From Brachycybe producta (lineage: Eukaryota; Arthropoda; Diplopoda; Playtdesmida; Andrognathidae): DNA of 64,000 nucleotides. Both the position numbers and the translations under genes were made by a program. The notes beneath the pieces are model-generated. The model was not told the DNA's origin and did not search any database. It was given only the letters and a program-made list of their open reading frames with translations. How positions within the stretch are numbered: position 1 is the first letter of the stretch; each line of letters begins with the position of its first letter. This document shows positions 22,518-33,431 of the stretch, one piece after another. The DNA lies in contig JAUPFP010000003.1 in assembly GCA_036925085.1 (NCBI GenBank), positions 7,377,479 through 7,441,478 on the forward strand, in the 5' to 3' direction.

Positions 22518-23041
22518 AAACTATTTGCTCTAAAGCAACACATTATCTAATAGGACATTTAAGCTAAAGGGAAGCCTAAAAACGACCCTGCATCATCTGC
22601 ATGTGCATAACAGATAGATATAGTGTGTTCTCAAACCTTGTACATGTTTAGGCTATTATATATATATTAAGCCCCATCTGTGTCTCTGTGTTCCTGTGAA
22701 CTAACACTGTACAAACAATTAAGGACAAAAACCTTGAACCACGTCAAAATTTATATAAATTGAAATGAATAAATGAACCGCTTTTTTTCTTAAGGTCAAC
22801 TATATGTTGCACTCTTCCCATCCAAGAACCCCATGATATTAAATTGGAGAGGGGAAAAGTTGGAAAGTGTACAGGGGGAGAGAGAGAGAAACATGGAGGG
22901 AGAAACTGAAATTGAAATGAAAGGAGTAAAAAAAGGAACAAACGACGCACATGCGCACACCAGAAAAAATGAAATGCTCATTTTCTCTTTCAAATATAAA
23001 AAGGGGAGGAAATAATAGTAGCAAAATTAAACTAGAATTTA
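22518..23041. other. Non-coding, purine-rich patch
   Basis: No exon is recognised. A G/A-rich patch lies at about 22840-22930. The open frames on both strands there follow from this composition. Confidence 0.4.
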
Positions 23042-23162
23042 TCACAGGTAATTGTGCCCAGCATTAGAATGTCATCAATTTCTAATTGGGTTTGTTACAT
23101 GGTCTGATGTCATAAAAGGGCGGAGGAAAAGAAATACTAATGCTGGGCACAATTGCCTGTGA
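23042..23162. mobile_element. 121-bp MITE with 26-bp inverted repeats
   Basis: The arms at 23042-23067 and 23137-23162 are inverted copies with 25 of 26 matches (core TGTGCCCAGCATTAG). The ends start TCACAGG, so the element may begin at CACAGG, like the transposon at 12009. The adjacent triplets are TAT and AAT, not an exact duplication. The inner 69 bp hold no ORF. Confidence 0.8.
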
Positions 23163-24444
23163 ATTTGGCTCCCGTCATTTATGACGGGTTACCCCACTAG
23201 TATTTATATATTTTGAAGTAGGGGTGACAAGGGCTGACTGGCATACTTGTCAGAAATAGTAAGAAAAAAATTGAAACATGTGAGGTCATGAATAACCATG
23301 ACATAGTTTAAATTCCAGTGAGGTAATTAATTGATTTTTTTACCTTATGTTTTTGTAACCTTTGAAATGTTTTGTCTTTGGAATGTTCTATTTTGAATAA
23401 TTGTTAGTCACATGGTAACATTCTTTGACAGCTCCTGGGTATAAAAGGAGCTGCATTATTCTTTGTTTTTCATTCTTACTGCTGGCAGTGTTGAGTGTGT
23501 GCCGTAACCAGTGGACCAGACTCATCTTTTAATCATTGGAAACTTCTCATCATAACTAATTGCATTAAAAGCTTAGTCACCATTTGTTTCCATCTTAGTC
23601 ATCAGTGTGGTCAATTGTATGTGTTTCATCAGAGTAATTTCATCAGTGCATCATTATTGTGAGCCATGTTGTCATCATAATCATCAGATGAACTATTTTA
23701 AATATTTTCTGGTTTTTGCATTGGATCCATCAACAAAGAGAACTGGTTTGCATGAACATCCTAACTCCATGTTTGCTTCATTTTTGAGTTCAAGTCAAGT
23801 CGAGTTGAAGTTGTACATCCCCTTGAATGAGAAGCAATATAAACTTCATCTATGCTTTTTTTGCTATTTAATAATATTTTTAATGCCATTTATTTATTTT
23901 TGTGAACTAAACACAGCTGTTTATATTAATACATTTTATTTGTTTTGTTATATTAAATAATACTTAAATAGTAATTTTTGTCTCACTGGAGTTTTCTTAG
24001 TTAATCACTTAATTATACCCACATTAATAGACAACTTACAAACATGTTTGCAAATTATTATCTTTTACCAACACATGGTCATATAATTCTGAAAACTTAT
24101 TTCCAATAATAAACACTAGTATTTTTTTTAAAGTACAGTATGTCACAATTGTCACATGTGCCAATCAACACAAAGTATGGCATAAGTTGGCACACCTGGC
24201 ATAGTTGGCTAAGCTGTTACAACAAATAAGTACAACTTCACAAGTGTGACCAACTACCAAAAATATTTTCCTAATATTTTCATTCTTTAGGTTGTAATCT
24301 TACTTTTTCCTGTAATAGAAGATTTTGCCAACTTTACAGGTTTGAGGTTGAAGTCATTAATTACAAAAATGAACAAAGTTTGATGTTAAACAGCCTTTGT
24401 AGCTAGTGAAATTATATTTGAGAAACAGTCAATTTCACTATTTG
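23163..24444 (+). other. Unrecognised DNA, possibly LTR remnant
   Basis: A TATA-like GGGTATAAAAGGAGC at about 23438-23452, preceding TTCTTTG and T-rich DNA, recalls the promoters of the LTRs in this window. I cannot find LTR ends. A 117-codon frame at 23607-23960 has no recognisable domain. Confidence 0.3.
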
Positions 24445-24448
24445 ATAA

Positions 24449-25281
24449 TCTGACACCCTGTAGAAACAGAAGGTGAAACACTCAATTCGAAAATTCAGTC
24501 TTGACAGTATGGCACCCCTTGGTGCACAGATGTTCAGACTTGGGTGGCCCGAATTCTAGAGAATTCGTGGAACCAAGTCCAACCGTGAGAAAATTGGGAA
24601 TAAGTCCCAAAAATATTTCTTCTTATGATTTAGTATCCCCGGCCCAGGGCAATGATTGGCCCAGTTGGTCAATCATTAAGCCCTGAGGCGACAGTTGCCC
24701 CTCCCAGGAGACCGGACAAGTGAGCCTGAGACTTGAGTGTGATGACAGTCTTGTTTTAGAGTCAGTCTGAAGAATTCAGAGAGTACAGAGTTTAAGAAGA
24801 AATAAGTTCTGACTTAGAGTATAACAGTAATGTAAAGAGTGTTAATAACTATGTAACAAAGAGTTAGTAAAGAGACATTTTAAAATAAATAAACCTGTGT
24901 AAGTGTTGTGTATTTGAACTATATTGGGTTTCTGTATTCCTAAAATAGAGGAGTATCCAGCAGAAGGCACTCAGACACAGCCTGAGTCCCTCTGCCTGGA
25001 GCCTCCAGCAACCCAACGAAAAGGACTAGACTTACTTCGGCATCGTCACGCCCTATATCCAAGATCCCTAGGAAAGACGGTCTTTTTGTGGGCCATACCA
25101 GGCAAGGCAAGTAAATGTCACGCCCGGTGGACCCAACCCCCAGAGGTACAAGAGAAGAGGCTGGCCCGCAGCAGTCGACAACAGAGTCGACCCCGGCACC
25201 ACCGATTCGCCAGAGGGAACAACGTCAACAACGAAGTTCGCGAACTGGTAATGGCGCCAAAGGAGGGCCAGCCACGTCACA
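24449..25281 (+). mobile_element. Solo LTR, TSD ATAA
   Basis: A sister of 17096-17980, 833 bp, beginning TCTGACACCC (first G changed to C) and ending CACGTCACA. It is flanked by ATAA (24445-24448 and 25282-25285). It lacks some short segments present in its sister and has no internal region. Confidence 0.85.
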
Positions 25282-25670
25282 ATAACCTGCTCCAATTAAA
25301 ATGTGCCAACAAATCCAGAAACCATATTTTGACTTTGAGCTTCATTTTAGAAAGCATGTTTATGTAATCCAAAACATTAGCGTATTTCAATATACTTGCA
25401 CTCCTACTTTTCCGGCAAAAATATTTAGATGATCGAAAACTATGGTGGTATAATGCTAATGATTGACAACATATCTGACTGCAAATGTGGCAAAATGTAC
25501 CACTAACTCTACTGTATATGCCAACCTTCCTCTATTGTGCACTAGCGCCAGTCACTCCTACATAAAAATAAAAGTTGTATGTATGATTCACATTCCAGCA
25601 AGAACGGAGTGGCATAGGTACCTTCACATTTTGGCATCGGCAACGATGGGCACTTCTGCTAGTATATAAT

Positions 25671-25865
25671 GTGAAAAAGAAATTGCTGGTCCATTCAAGA
25701 GAGAGGGGGCAGAAAGAAAGAGAGAAGAAAGAGATAGACAAAGACAAAGAGAGAAACAAAGAGAGGGATAAACACAGAGGAAAGAGAAAGAGAAGAAAAA
25801 AGACAAGAGAGAAAACGACAGGAAAACAAAACAAAACAAGAGAGACAACTGAGAAAAAAAGTTAA
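25671..25865 (+). repeat. Polypurine tract
   Basis: About 190 bases with almost only G and A on the + strand (GAGAGAGGGGG, AAAGAAAGAGAG and similar). The resulting Lys/Glu/Arg-rich open frame is compositional. Confidence 0.75.
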
Positions 25866-26089
25866 ATAGAAATAGGAAGGTCTGGGATTAGAAACTTGGT
25901 TGTCATGAATTATTGGTCATCTCAGGCACTAGGAACTCCTTTACACTCTCAGGCAGTTTGGGGCTCTTTAGGCAATGTTTTCTCTAGTGCAATCATTGGG
26001 AGTAGGGCACGTTGAGGTTTGGTGCACTATAAGTAGTTGGGCATTGTAAGCTCTGTAGGCGTTGTGAGCTTAGGGCCATTGTCCAAAAC

Positions 26090-27880
26090 AATGCATGTTT
26101 AATGTAAAAACACTGCCCAAAACTATGCATGTTCAATGTAAAAACACTCCCCAAAACTATGCATTTTCAATGTAAACATGCAGTCCCCAAAACTATGCAT
26201 TTTCAATGTAAACATGCAGTCCCCAAAACTATGCATTTTCAATGTAAACATGCAGTCCCCAAAACTATGCATTTTCAATGTAAACATGCAGTCCCCAAAA
26301 CTATGCATTTTCAATGTAAACATGCAGTCCCCAAAACTATGCATTTTCAATGTAAACATGCAGTCCCCAAAACTATGCATTTTCAATGTAAACATGCAGT
26401 CCCCCAAACTATGCATTTTCCATGTAAACATGCAGTCCCCAAAACTATGCATTTTCAATGTAAACATGCAGTCCCCAAAACTATGCATTTTCAATGTAAA
26501 CATGCAGTCCCCAAAACTATGCATTTTCAATGTAAAAATATGCAGTCCCCAAAACTATGCATTTTCAATGTAAAAACATGCAGTCCCCAAAACTATGCAT
26601 TTTCAATGTAAACATGCAGTCCCCATAACTATGCATTTTCAATGTAAACATGCAGTCCCCAAAACTATGCATTTTCAATGTAAACATGCAGTCCCCAAAA
26701 CTATGCATTTTCAATGTAAACATGCAGTCCCCAAAACTATGCATTTTCAATGTAAACATGCAGTCCCCAAAACTAAGCATTTTCAATGTAAACATGCAGT
26801 CCCCAAAACTATGCATTTTCAAAGTAAACATGCAGTCCCCAAAACTATGCATTTTCAATGTAAACATGCAGTCCCCAAAACTATGCATTTTCAATGTAAA
26901 CATGCAGTCCCCCAAACTATGCATTTTCAATGTAAACATGCAGTCCCCAAAACTATGCATTTTCAATGTAAACATGCAGTCCCCAAAACTATGCATTTTC
27001 AATGTAAACATGCAGTCCTCAAAACTATGCATTTTCAATGTAAACTTGCAGTCCTCAAAACTATGCATTTTCAATGTAAACTTGCAGTCCCCAAAACTAT
27101 GCATTTTCAATGTAAACATGCAGTCCCCAAAACTATGCATTTTCAATGTAAACATGCAGTCCCCAAAACTATGCATTTTCAATGTAAACATGCAGTCCCC
27201 AAAACTATGCATTTTCAATGTAAACATGCAGTCCCCAAAACTATGCATTTTCAATGTAAACATGCAGTCCCCAAAACTATGCATTTTCAATGTAAACATG
27301 CAGTCCCCAAAACTATGCATTTTCAATGTAAACATGCAGTCCCCAAAACTATGCATTTTCAATGTAAACATGCAGTCCCCAAAACTAAGCATTTTCAATG
27401 TAAACATGCAGTCCCCAAAACTATGCATTTTCAAAGTAAACATGCAGTCCCCAAAACTATGCATTTTCAATGTAAACATGCAGTCCCCAAAACTATGCAT
27501 TTTCAATGTAAACATGCAGTCCCCAAAACTATGCATTTTCAGTGTAAACATGCAGTCTCCAAAACTATGCATTTTCAATGTAAACATGCAGTGCCCAAAA
27601 TATACATTTTCAATGTAAAAATATAGTGCTCAAAACTGGATATGTACATTTCCAATGTAAAAATGTAGTGACCAAAACTGCAGATTTTCAAAGTAAAAAT
27701 GCAGTGCCGAAAACACTGCCTTTTGAAAGTAAAAATGCAGTGCCGAAAACACTGCCTTCTGAAAGTAAAAATGCAGTGCCGAAAACACTGCCTTCTGAAA
27801 GTAAAAATGAAGTGCCCAAACCAATGTGTTTTTAATGTAAGAATGTAGTACCCGAAACTATGTACATGTTTTTTGGCATT
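26090..27880. repeat. 36-bp satellite array, about 41 regular units
   Basis: Between about 26129 and 27618 the unit is 36 bp (GCAGTCCCCAAAACTATGCA, then TTTTCAATGTAAACAT), with few substitutions. Degenerate units of the same family flank it on both sides (26090-26128 and 27619-27880). Because 36 is a multiple of 3 and the unit lacks stops in several frames, long frames stay open on both strands. They are repeats of 12 residues (for example MQSPKLCIFNVN and, on the other strand, MHSFGDCMFTLK). The array lies in the 10-kb USP30 intron. Confidence 0.95.
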
Positions 27881-28478
27881 ACATTTGAAGGGGTATGGTA
27901 AAAAACGATTCGGCTCTTTTTTGTACATTTCTGAAAATGACAATTTAAAAGTTTCAAGTTGATCCACAAAGTTTACAAATAGGCAAAACAAAGCTCAGAA
28001 TAAATCAGGAATATTTAATAAAAATATTTATTAAAAAAGTAATGAACCTTGATCAATTTCTTGCATACTAACAAAGAAACAGCATCAATAGGTGGGTCGT
28101 CCACAAACTTGTTGTCACTTTGTTGGTCTCCAGGTTTTAAACTATCAAGAATGGGTAAACAACCTTGCCTCAGAGTTGACCAAAAATTGTGAAAAATGAA
28201 TACAAAAACAGCTAATGTTGTCTCACATCATTTTTTGCAACTGACCGGAAAACAAAAAGGAAAGGTTACATGTCTTTGAACTTTCATCATTTTCGCACAT
28301 TTTCGCATGAACCATGGACCACTTCCTGCATCCTTATTTTTTAGAGAAAATGACTTTTATTCGTGGTTATGAACCACAATTTGAATTTGTCCGTAACAAG
28401 CTACAAGATGGCACAACCAGCTAACCTTCACCACAAAATGTCTTTGATTGTTTTTCACCATAACCCTTCAGTTCTTCA

Positions 28479-28660
28479 TAGTTAAAACATTGTTTTTGGC
28501 ATTAAATTTTTCCATAGAAAATACATTGCTTTGGGCATTACATTTTTTCATAAGAAATACATTGTTATTTGCATTACATTTTCCCATAGGAAATACCTTG
28601 TTTCGTGAATTACATTTCTCCATATAAAATGCATTGTTTGGGTTTTTATTTTGGGCGTGA
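28479..28660. repeat. 42-bp tandem repeat, 4-5 units
   Basis: Degenerate 42-bp units with CATTACATTTTTCCATA-GAAATACATTG. On the - strand this gives 14-residue repeats. It may be a relative of the 36-bp satellite just upstream, since both carry GCATTnnATTTTC-type words. Confidence 0.75.
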
Positions 28661-28799
28661 TTAAGAATGCATTGACTTTTGTAAAGGTAAAAATGACCGT
28701 CCAACAAAACCGATGTTAACTCACTGTGCCGGACTTCGCCTTAGGGGCAGAATCGCATACGGTTAACTGCTCCGGGTAGGAATAGTCGAACACGGCATC

Positions 28800-29594
28800 T
28801 GTAACGACCCGACTGGTCCGTCACAACACCTTGGGCAAACTTTCGTACGGTTAAAAAGAACCAATAAAACTTACCCGGCTCCAGACTCCGAATACGGGGA
28901 CGGGATCGTACCCGTAGCCGCCTCTGCACGAACCGACGATGGGAAACGTCGACTACCGGAGTCTCCCTTGCCGGACACGACGGACGATCCGCCGCCACAA
29001 CAAGAATATCGCGGTGAGACCTCTCTCACCGCGAGCCGACATAAGTACCGGCCGACAAAAGGCCGGAGATGGATGGTGAAGGTCCCCACAGAATCCCCAC
29101 CCACCCCGCGGTACTCCCCAATAAATCACACAACACAGATGTAAGGTTAAAAGAATAAAAGGTTGTTTATTCAACTTACAGAATATGAACTTAAAAAGCA
29201 GTGGTTGATGATATTATCCACACAACTTGGCTGGTGCAATCCACCAGCCAAGCCCCCATGGAAACAAACCAAAAAGGTGAAAACAAACACTACTCTAAAC
29301 AAAGAAACAATGGAGGCCACCCTGGCCTCCAGCATGAAGATGTTTGCTGGTCAATTACCTACAACACACTGCCCAGATTCAATGGCTGACCAAGCCAAAG
29401 AAACCTCCAGGCAACTCCACCTGGAGGGGACAGTGGTCACTTCTGACCTCTCACCCATTGACTTCAATGGTGAGAGGTCTGCTGACACCAAAATGGCGTC
29501 CGACCCAACAGCCTACTATATGCTGCCAAGCAGATCACCATAGGGAGTTTGTCTGCTCAATCAAAAATTTGATTGAGCAGACTAGGTTGCCACA
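28800..29594 (-). mobile_element. Solo LTR, TSD CATC
   Basis: Read on the - strand it begins TGTGGCAACCTAGTCTGCTC and ends GGTCGTTACA, as in 7543-8335. It is flanked by CATC (28796-28799 and 29595-29598) and is 795 bp long. A YY1-like CCAAAATGGCGTC is at 29488-29500. The DNA on both sides (about 28720-28795 and 29599-29950) looks like one older - strand LTR into which this one jumped. Confidence 0.87.
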
Positions 29595-29952
29595 CATCCC
29601 ACGTCACGTTCGACAGCTGTGTTGACAGCAAAAAGGACAAACATACCGGTGCAACAAGAGGGCCCGCCGGGGACCGACACGAGTCGAGTCATTGGTAGAC
29701 AGAAATGCATACTGACGGTGTTTCTTCCCCGGGAACCCCTTCCCCAAAACAACTCCCCCACGAGCAAGACCCAGGCAGTACAAAGAGGCGTAATAGAGGT
29801 TTTATAGCAGTTACACTCGAAGCAATATTTACAAAAGTTGCTGGCCTGCTTGTGCAGTAAATAACAAAAAATAAAAGAATAAATTATCAAACACGAAGCA
29901 GGAAGACTTCTATGATCTCCTGCTTTGTTGGATTACAGATCTCCCAGCAACT

Positions 29953-30760
29953 GTGTAACAGTCCACCCGACCACCCAGAACCTCACTAACAATTTTGAAA
30001 GTTACCATCCCCAACTACAACTTAGGGGTTCAGACCACACTCGTAGAAGCCTCAATTAACCTCATGGGTAATAGTGCCATAAAACATAAGAGTGCCTCGA
30101 TAGTGATGGCGGTGAAAAACATGACAGCATGGAAAGAAATTATGGACTAGTTGGGTCCGTCACCAGACAAACATGGTTGTTCGGCCCATGGAATGTGGTA
30201 GCAATGGCTGAACCCAGACACCCATGCGTGAATAACCTCCAGAAATAAAGACACAACAAATGGTGTTTACAAAACTGTTGGCCAACTTGCCCAGCAGGAG
30301 ACGCATTAAACAAAACAAAAGAGCTTAAAATTAAAATGAAGCATGTTTCTGGAGAACGGCCTCGCCTTTGGCAGGTCATTGCATTCATTACATAATAATC
30401 TAAAGACTGCCAGAATAATGGCTGACCTGGCCATCATAAACCCCAGGTAACTCTCCCTGAGCTTGGACAGAGAAGTTTGTTAGACCAAATATGCAAGCAG
30501 CCTAGCAGACAGCCATCAGAAATTCACCTGCTTCTCCAATTTAATGGAGCAAGCAGACCATTCTGTACAACCTGGCCATTAAAAACCCAAAGTGACTCCT
30601 CCTGACAACAGCTGCAACTCTTCACCTCTTACCCATAGAAACCAATGATGACCTATAGAAAGAGGCATTGCTGGACACAACATGGTCCCTGCCTGGCTGG
30701 TACCTACAACCAGCCTAGCAGACAACTATCAGGAATTTGTCTGCTTCCCTTCTTTAAACT
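29953..30760 (-). mobile_element. Decayed LTR-like sequence
   Basis: On the - strand, a segment starting about 30569 (TGTACAGAATGGTCTGC) resembles the LTR-like start at 58542. A later part resembles 58975-59030 (TTTCRYGGGCCCATtAAtCATG-like words). The GCAAGCAGACC block occurs twice (about 30549 and a diverged copy near 30745). Termini and target duplications could not be fixed. Confidence 0.4.
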
Positions 30761-31077
30761 TTATTACAAAAACGAAAATAAACTAAACTTTCTAATTAAA
30801 CATGTGCCATAAACAAATGGTTTCAAGAGGGTGTTGGGGGCATCACTGGCGTTTTTCTAGATGTGCCACAATTTCTCCTGTCAAAAATTATTCTGTCATA
30901 AGTAAAACAAAGTTTGGAAATGGCCACATCAGGCATTATATTAACACAACGTTGCACTATTTTGTGCCATCCAATCATCTAGCAACATGAAAACATAGCT
31001 CATGTTAAAGAAAACACTATGTTAAAGTTAAAAAAACATCACTTTGTATTTCATTCAACCCTCAAATATTCAATCGG
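30761..31077. other. USP30 intron sequence
   Basis: Part of the d-e intron. No feature is recognised. Confidence 0.4.
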
Positions 31078-31293
31078 TTAATATAAAAAATACAACCTTA
31101 AGTGATTTTTGCCTCCTATGATGCAATGGTCTAGACCACTCGACAATTCCGCCTCGAACAGATTAGTTTGATTGTAAGTGAAGTCCTTCATATCTATCCA
31201 TTCATGAAATCCGACATAGTCAGCCTTTTTCATTGGAACTCCAGACTTTGTCCAAGTAATACGTTGAATGTGAAAACACAAAATCATTGGTAA
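31078..31293 (-). CDS. USP30: USP30 exon d (3' boundary uncertain)
   Basis: This exon starts after TTATTCAG (acceptor AG at 31294-31295) and reads LPMILCFHIQRITWTKSGVP, then MKKADYVGFHEWIDMKDFTY. The CFHIQR stretch is the USP core strand that is CIHLQR in vertebrate USP30. The frame stays open to TAA at 31078-31080, but similarity fades after about 31160. The true donor therefore probably lies between 31080 and 31160, and I cannot pick it. The following exon e begins with the last base of a codon, which demands a phase-2 donor here or another exon in between. Confidence 0.85.
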   Translation of the reverse strand, partial: LPMILCFHIQRITWTKSGVPMKKADYVGFHEWIDMKDFTYNQTNLFEAELSSGLDHCIIGGKNHLRLYFLY

Positions 31294-31351
31294 CTGAATA
31301 AGAACATATTTTTCAATTGTTACATTTTCTTAAGATGTAATGAATGCATAC

Positions 31352-31522
31352 CCTTCCAATAGAAAGTTGCTTTAGAAACGTCGACTTTGTAGTGGTTAAA
31401 TACTTATCAAAATCAACACGATCACTTTTAGAAATCACAATGCCACACTTTCTGCAGTCAACTTCATAAACATGTTCGGACCTCATAAAATGGTGTAAAC
31501 AGTCATGCAAAGTAGGCATCAT
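31352..31522 (-). CDS. USP30: USP30 exon c
   Basis: A 171-bp exon, phase 0 at both ends. The acceptor is GATTCAAG before 31522 and the donor is GTATGC from 31351. It reads MMPTLHDCLHHFMRSEHVYE, then DCRKCGIV (second CxxC of the USP zinc ribbon), then TTTKSTFLKQLSIGR. The HDCLHHF and FLKQL stretches match USP30. The introns on its two sides are only 73 bp (31523-31595) and 58 bp (31294-31351). Confidence 0.93.
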
Positions 31523-31595
31523 CTTGAATCAAAAAGATACTATCATGATCATTAGGAATAAAATACCACTAGTAATATTCACAAAACCAACTTAC

Positions 31596-31652
31596 AAAAT
31601 GACAAGGGATTGATAACGAAAGACTGTCAAATGTGTCATATTTTAAAGGATT
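31596..31652 (-). CDS. USP30: USP30 exon b (57 bp)
   Basis: A 19-codon exon, phase 0 at both ends. The acceptor is TTCTTATAG before 31652 and the donor is a perfect GTAAGT from 31595. It encodes NPLKYDTFDSLSLSIPCHF; DTFDSLSLSIP is a near-identical signature of USP30. It joins upstream to exon a more than 31 kb away. Confidence 0.93.
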
Positions 31653-32003
31653 CTATAAGAATAAAATAATTTGCATTATTAATGATTACGGTCAAAACTT
31701 TTGTGCAAATAAAATAAACCGGAAAATACGCAAGGAATCGATTTTTCACTTCCACACCAATGCAGGTCTATGGTAGGCTTTTTTGCACTACCTGTGTCAA
31801 CAAAAGTGGACTAAAACACTACTTGCATCATTTGTCAACAAAATGTGGACTGATTTAGTCATTTACAGGGGGACAAATGTACTACTCAGTCAACATAGGC
31901 TAATATTAACATTTACAGGAGGACAAACATAGGTTGAATGTTGAGATTTACATGTTGACCAACATAATATCCAAACAAATATGACATCACACAACCTGTG
32001 TTA
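31653..32003. other. Start of the 31-kb USP30 intron
   Basis: AT-rich unique DNA between exon b and a solo LTR. No feature is recognised. Confidence 0.5.
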
Positions 32004-32697
32004 TGTAACACCCTGTAATTCGTGATCCCGCCAAAACCATAGCCCGGGGGGGGGGGGGGGTAAACAACTCTCAACCGTCCCTCCCTCCCCTCTGACTCAC
32101 CTTTCTGACTCATACCCAAGCGGCGGATTAATACACATAGGACCATGGTCACTTGGACCTGGTTACACCTCGCAGGTGTACACAGGTCCAAGGTATAAAG
32201 GGCCGTGCTCCTCTTTGTAGTTAGTTCTTGTCCTTGCCTGTATTACGTGATCTTATTCCGAATCATGGGCTCGAGGATGCACCGTTAGTATCATTACTTC
32301 ATCCTTGTATTCTGTGTTTCTTTACAAGTGATGAATAAAAGAGTTATAATAAGAAACAGCGTGGTCTTTATGTTAATGTAACCAACTTCTCTTCAGAGGC
32401 CGGAGACTCCATAAGGCAGGCGGTATACGATTCCTTAGTAGCTACAACATCTTCTCTTGTCGGTGTACCGAAAGAAGATGTATATCAGCCTCGACCGGAA
32501 AAGAGAGGGATGGCCGCCACTCTGCTGCATAGATTTCACCCCCATGCAGAAGGGTGACCACAATCCATCTCCATCCAACTCTCTCTGCAGCTCGAATCTT
32601 CTCCGTGCGGGCACCGTACGGTTCAGAAAAGAATCGAGGTACAGAAGATGTCATCTCAAGGTTGTTAAAATAAAATAGTCGATGTCAAAAGCTCACA
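32004..32697 (+). mobile_element. Solo LTR, TSD GTTA
   Basis: Begins TGTAACACCC and ends GCTCACA, 694 bp, flanked by GTTA (32000-32003 and 32698-32701). It is the uninterrupted reference copy of the family also seen at 3474-4879 and 21049. It contains a 12-base G run (about 32048), a TATAAAG box at about 32195 and AATAAA near 32335. Confidence 0.88.
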
Positions 32698-32701
32698 GTT
32701 A

Positions 32702-33300
32702 GCATAGTCAATGTAACATTCTTGTTTACAGTGAACACCATAAAATCAAAACCAAGATATCATCATTATGAATCTAAAAACAATAATCGTAATTGATGTT
32801 TACAACATGGCTAAACAAAAAATCATTGAATGTTAGAATTATCACAGGTGGTAATTTCGACTTGCGGAGTCTACTAGACAAAAACTTAAACTAGCATTTG
32901 ATAGAAAAGCTGACAAAATGATAACATTTTCTCCGAAGTTTGAGCTGAAAATACGTCAGTTATTGCATATTATTTATAATGGTTCAGTTTCATGAGCAAT
33001 AATTATTGTTGTGTATGCATTGATTATTGTATTCACAAGATATGGATTTAATGAATCTTCAGCAGCATATATAGGAGATTATGTATTCGAGTCATCAAAG
33101 GCATGGATTGACAGCAATGTAGGGTGGAATGTAATTCACAGTAGCATGGAGTTAAAAGACAACAGACCTGTTTTAAACATCTCATATGGATTTCACAATT
33201 CCTAATAATTACTAGTCTAATTTACTTCTTGACATTTTCAATAACTTGAATCATAATACTATAAATAAGTAAAAAAAAATTTCAATAAGGGGACAGACAA
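32702..33300. other. USP30 intron, nothing recognised
   Basis: AT-rich DNA without coding or repeat signal. Confidence 0.4.
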
Positions 33301-33311
33301 AACGTCTGTAA

Positions 33312-33393
33312 GATGATACTGACTAGTCAGTATCATCATAGAAAGTGCAGTAAATTATGAATTTTTAGGCCGATACAGAGTCCACTCTGTATC
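33312..33393. repeat. Two adjacent palindromes
   Basis: 33312-33337 is a perfect 26-bp palindrome centred on ACTAGT. 33372-33393 has perfect 10-bp arms (GATACAGAGT) around CC. Both lie within 120 bp of the left edge of the CACGTG array. Confidence 0.88.
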
Positions 33394-33431
33394 AGTATGC
33401 ATTTCTGTCTTCCCCTGAAAATATTGAATTT

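Noticed and set aside
25671-25865. Lys/Glu-rich peptide
   Set aside because: Follows from the purine tract.
26129-27618. CRISPR-like regular repeats
   Set aside because: The units are directly adjacent without spacers and the genome is eukaryotic; it is a satellite.
26129-27626. Open frames of 320-343 codons on both strands
   Set aside because: They are the 36-bp satellite read in stop-free frames, with no start context, domain or non-repeat sequence.
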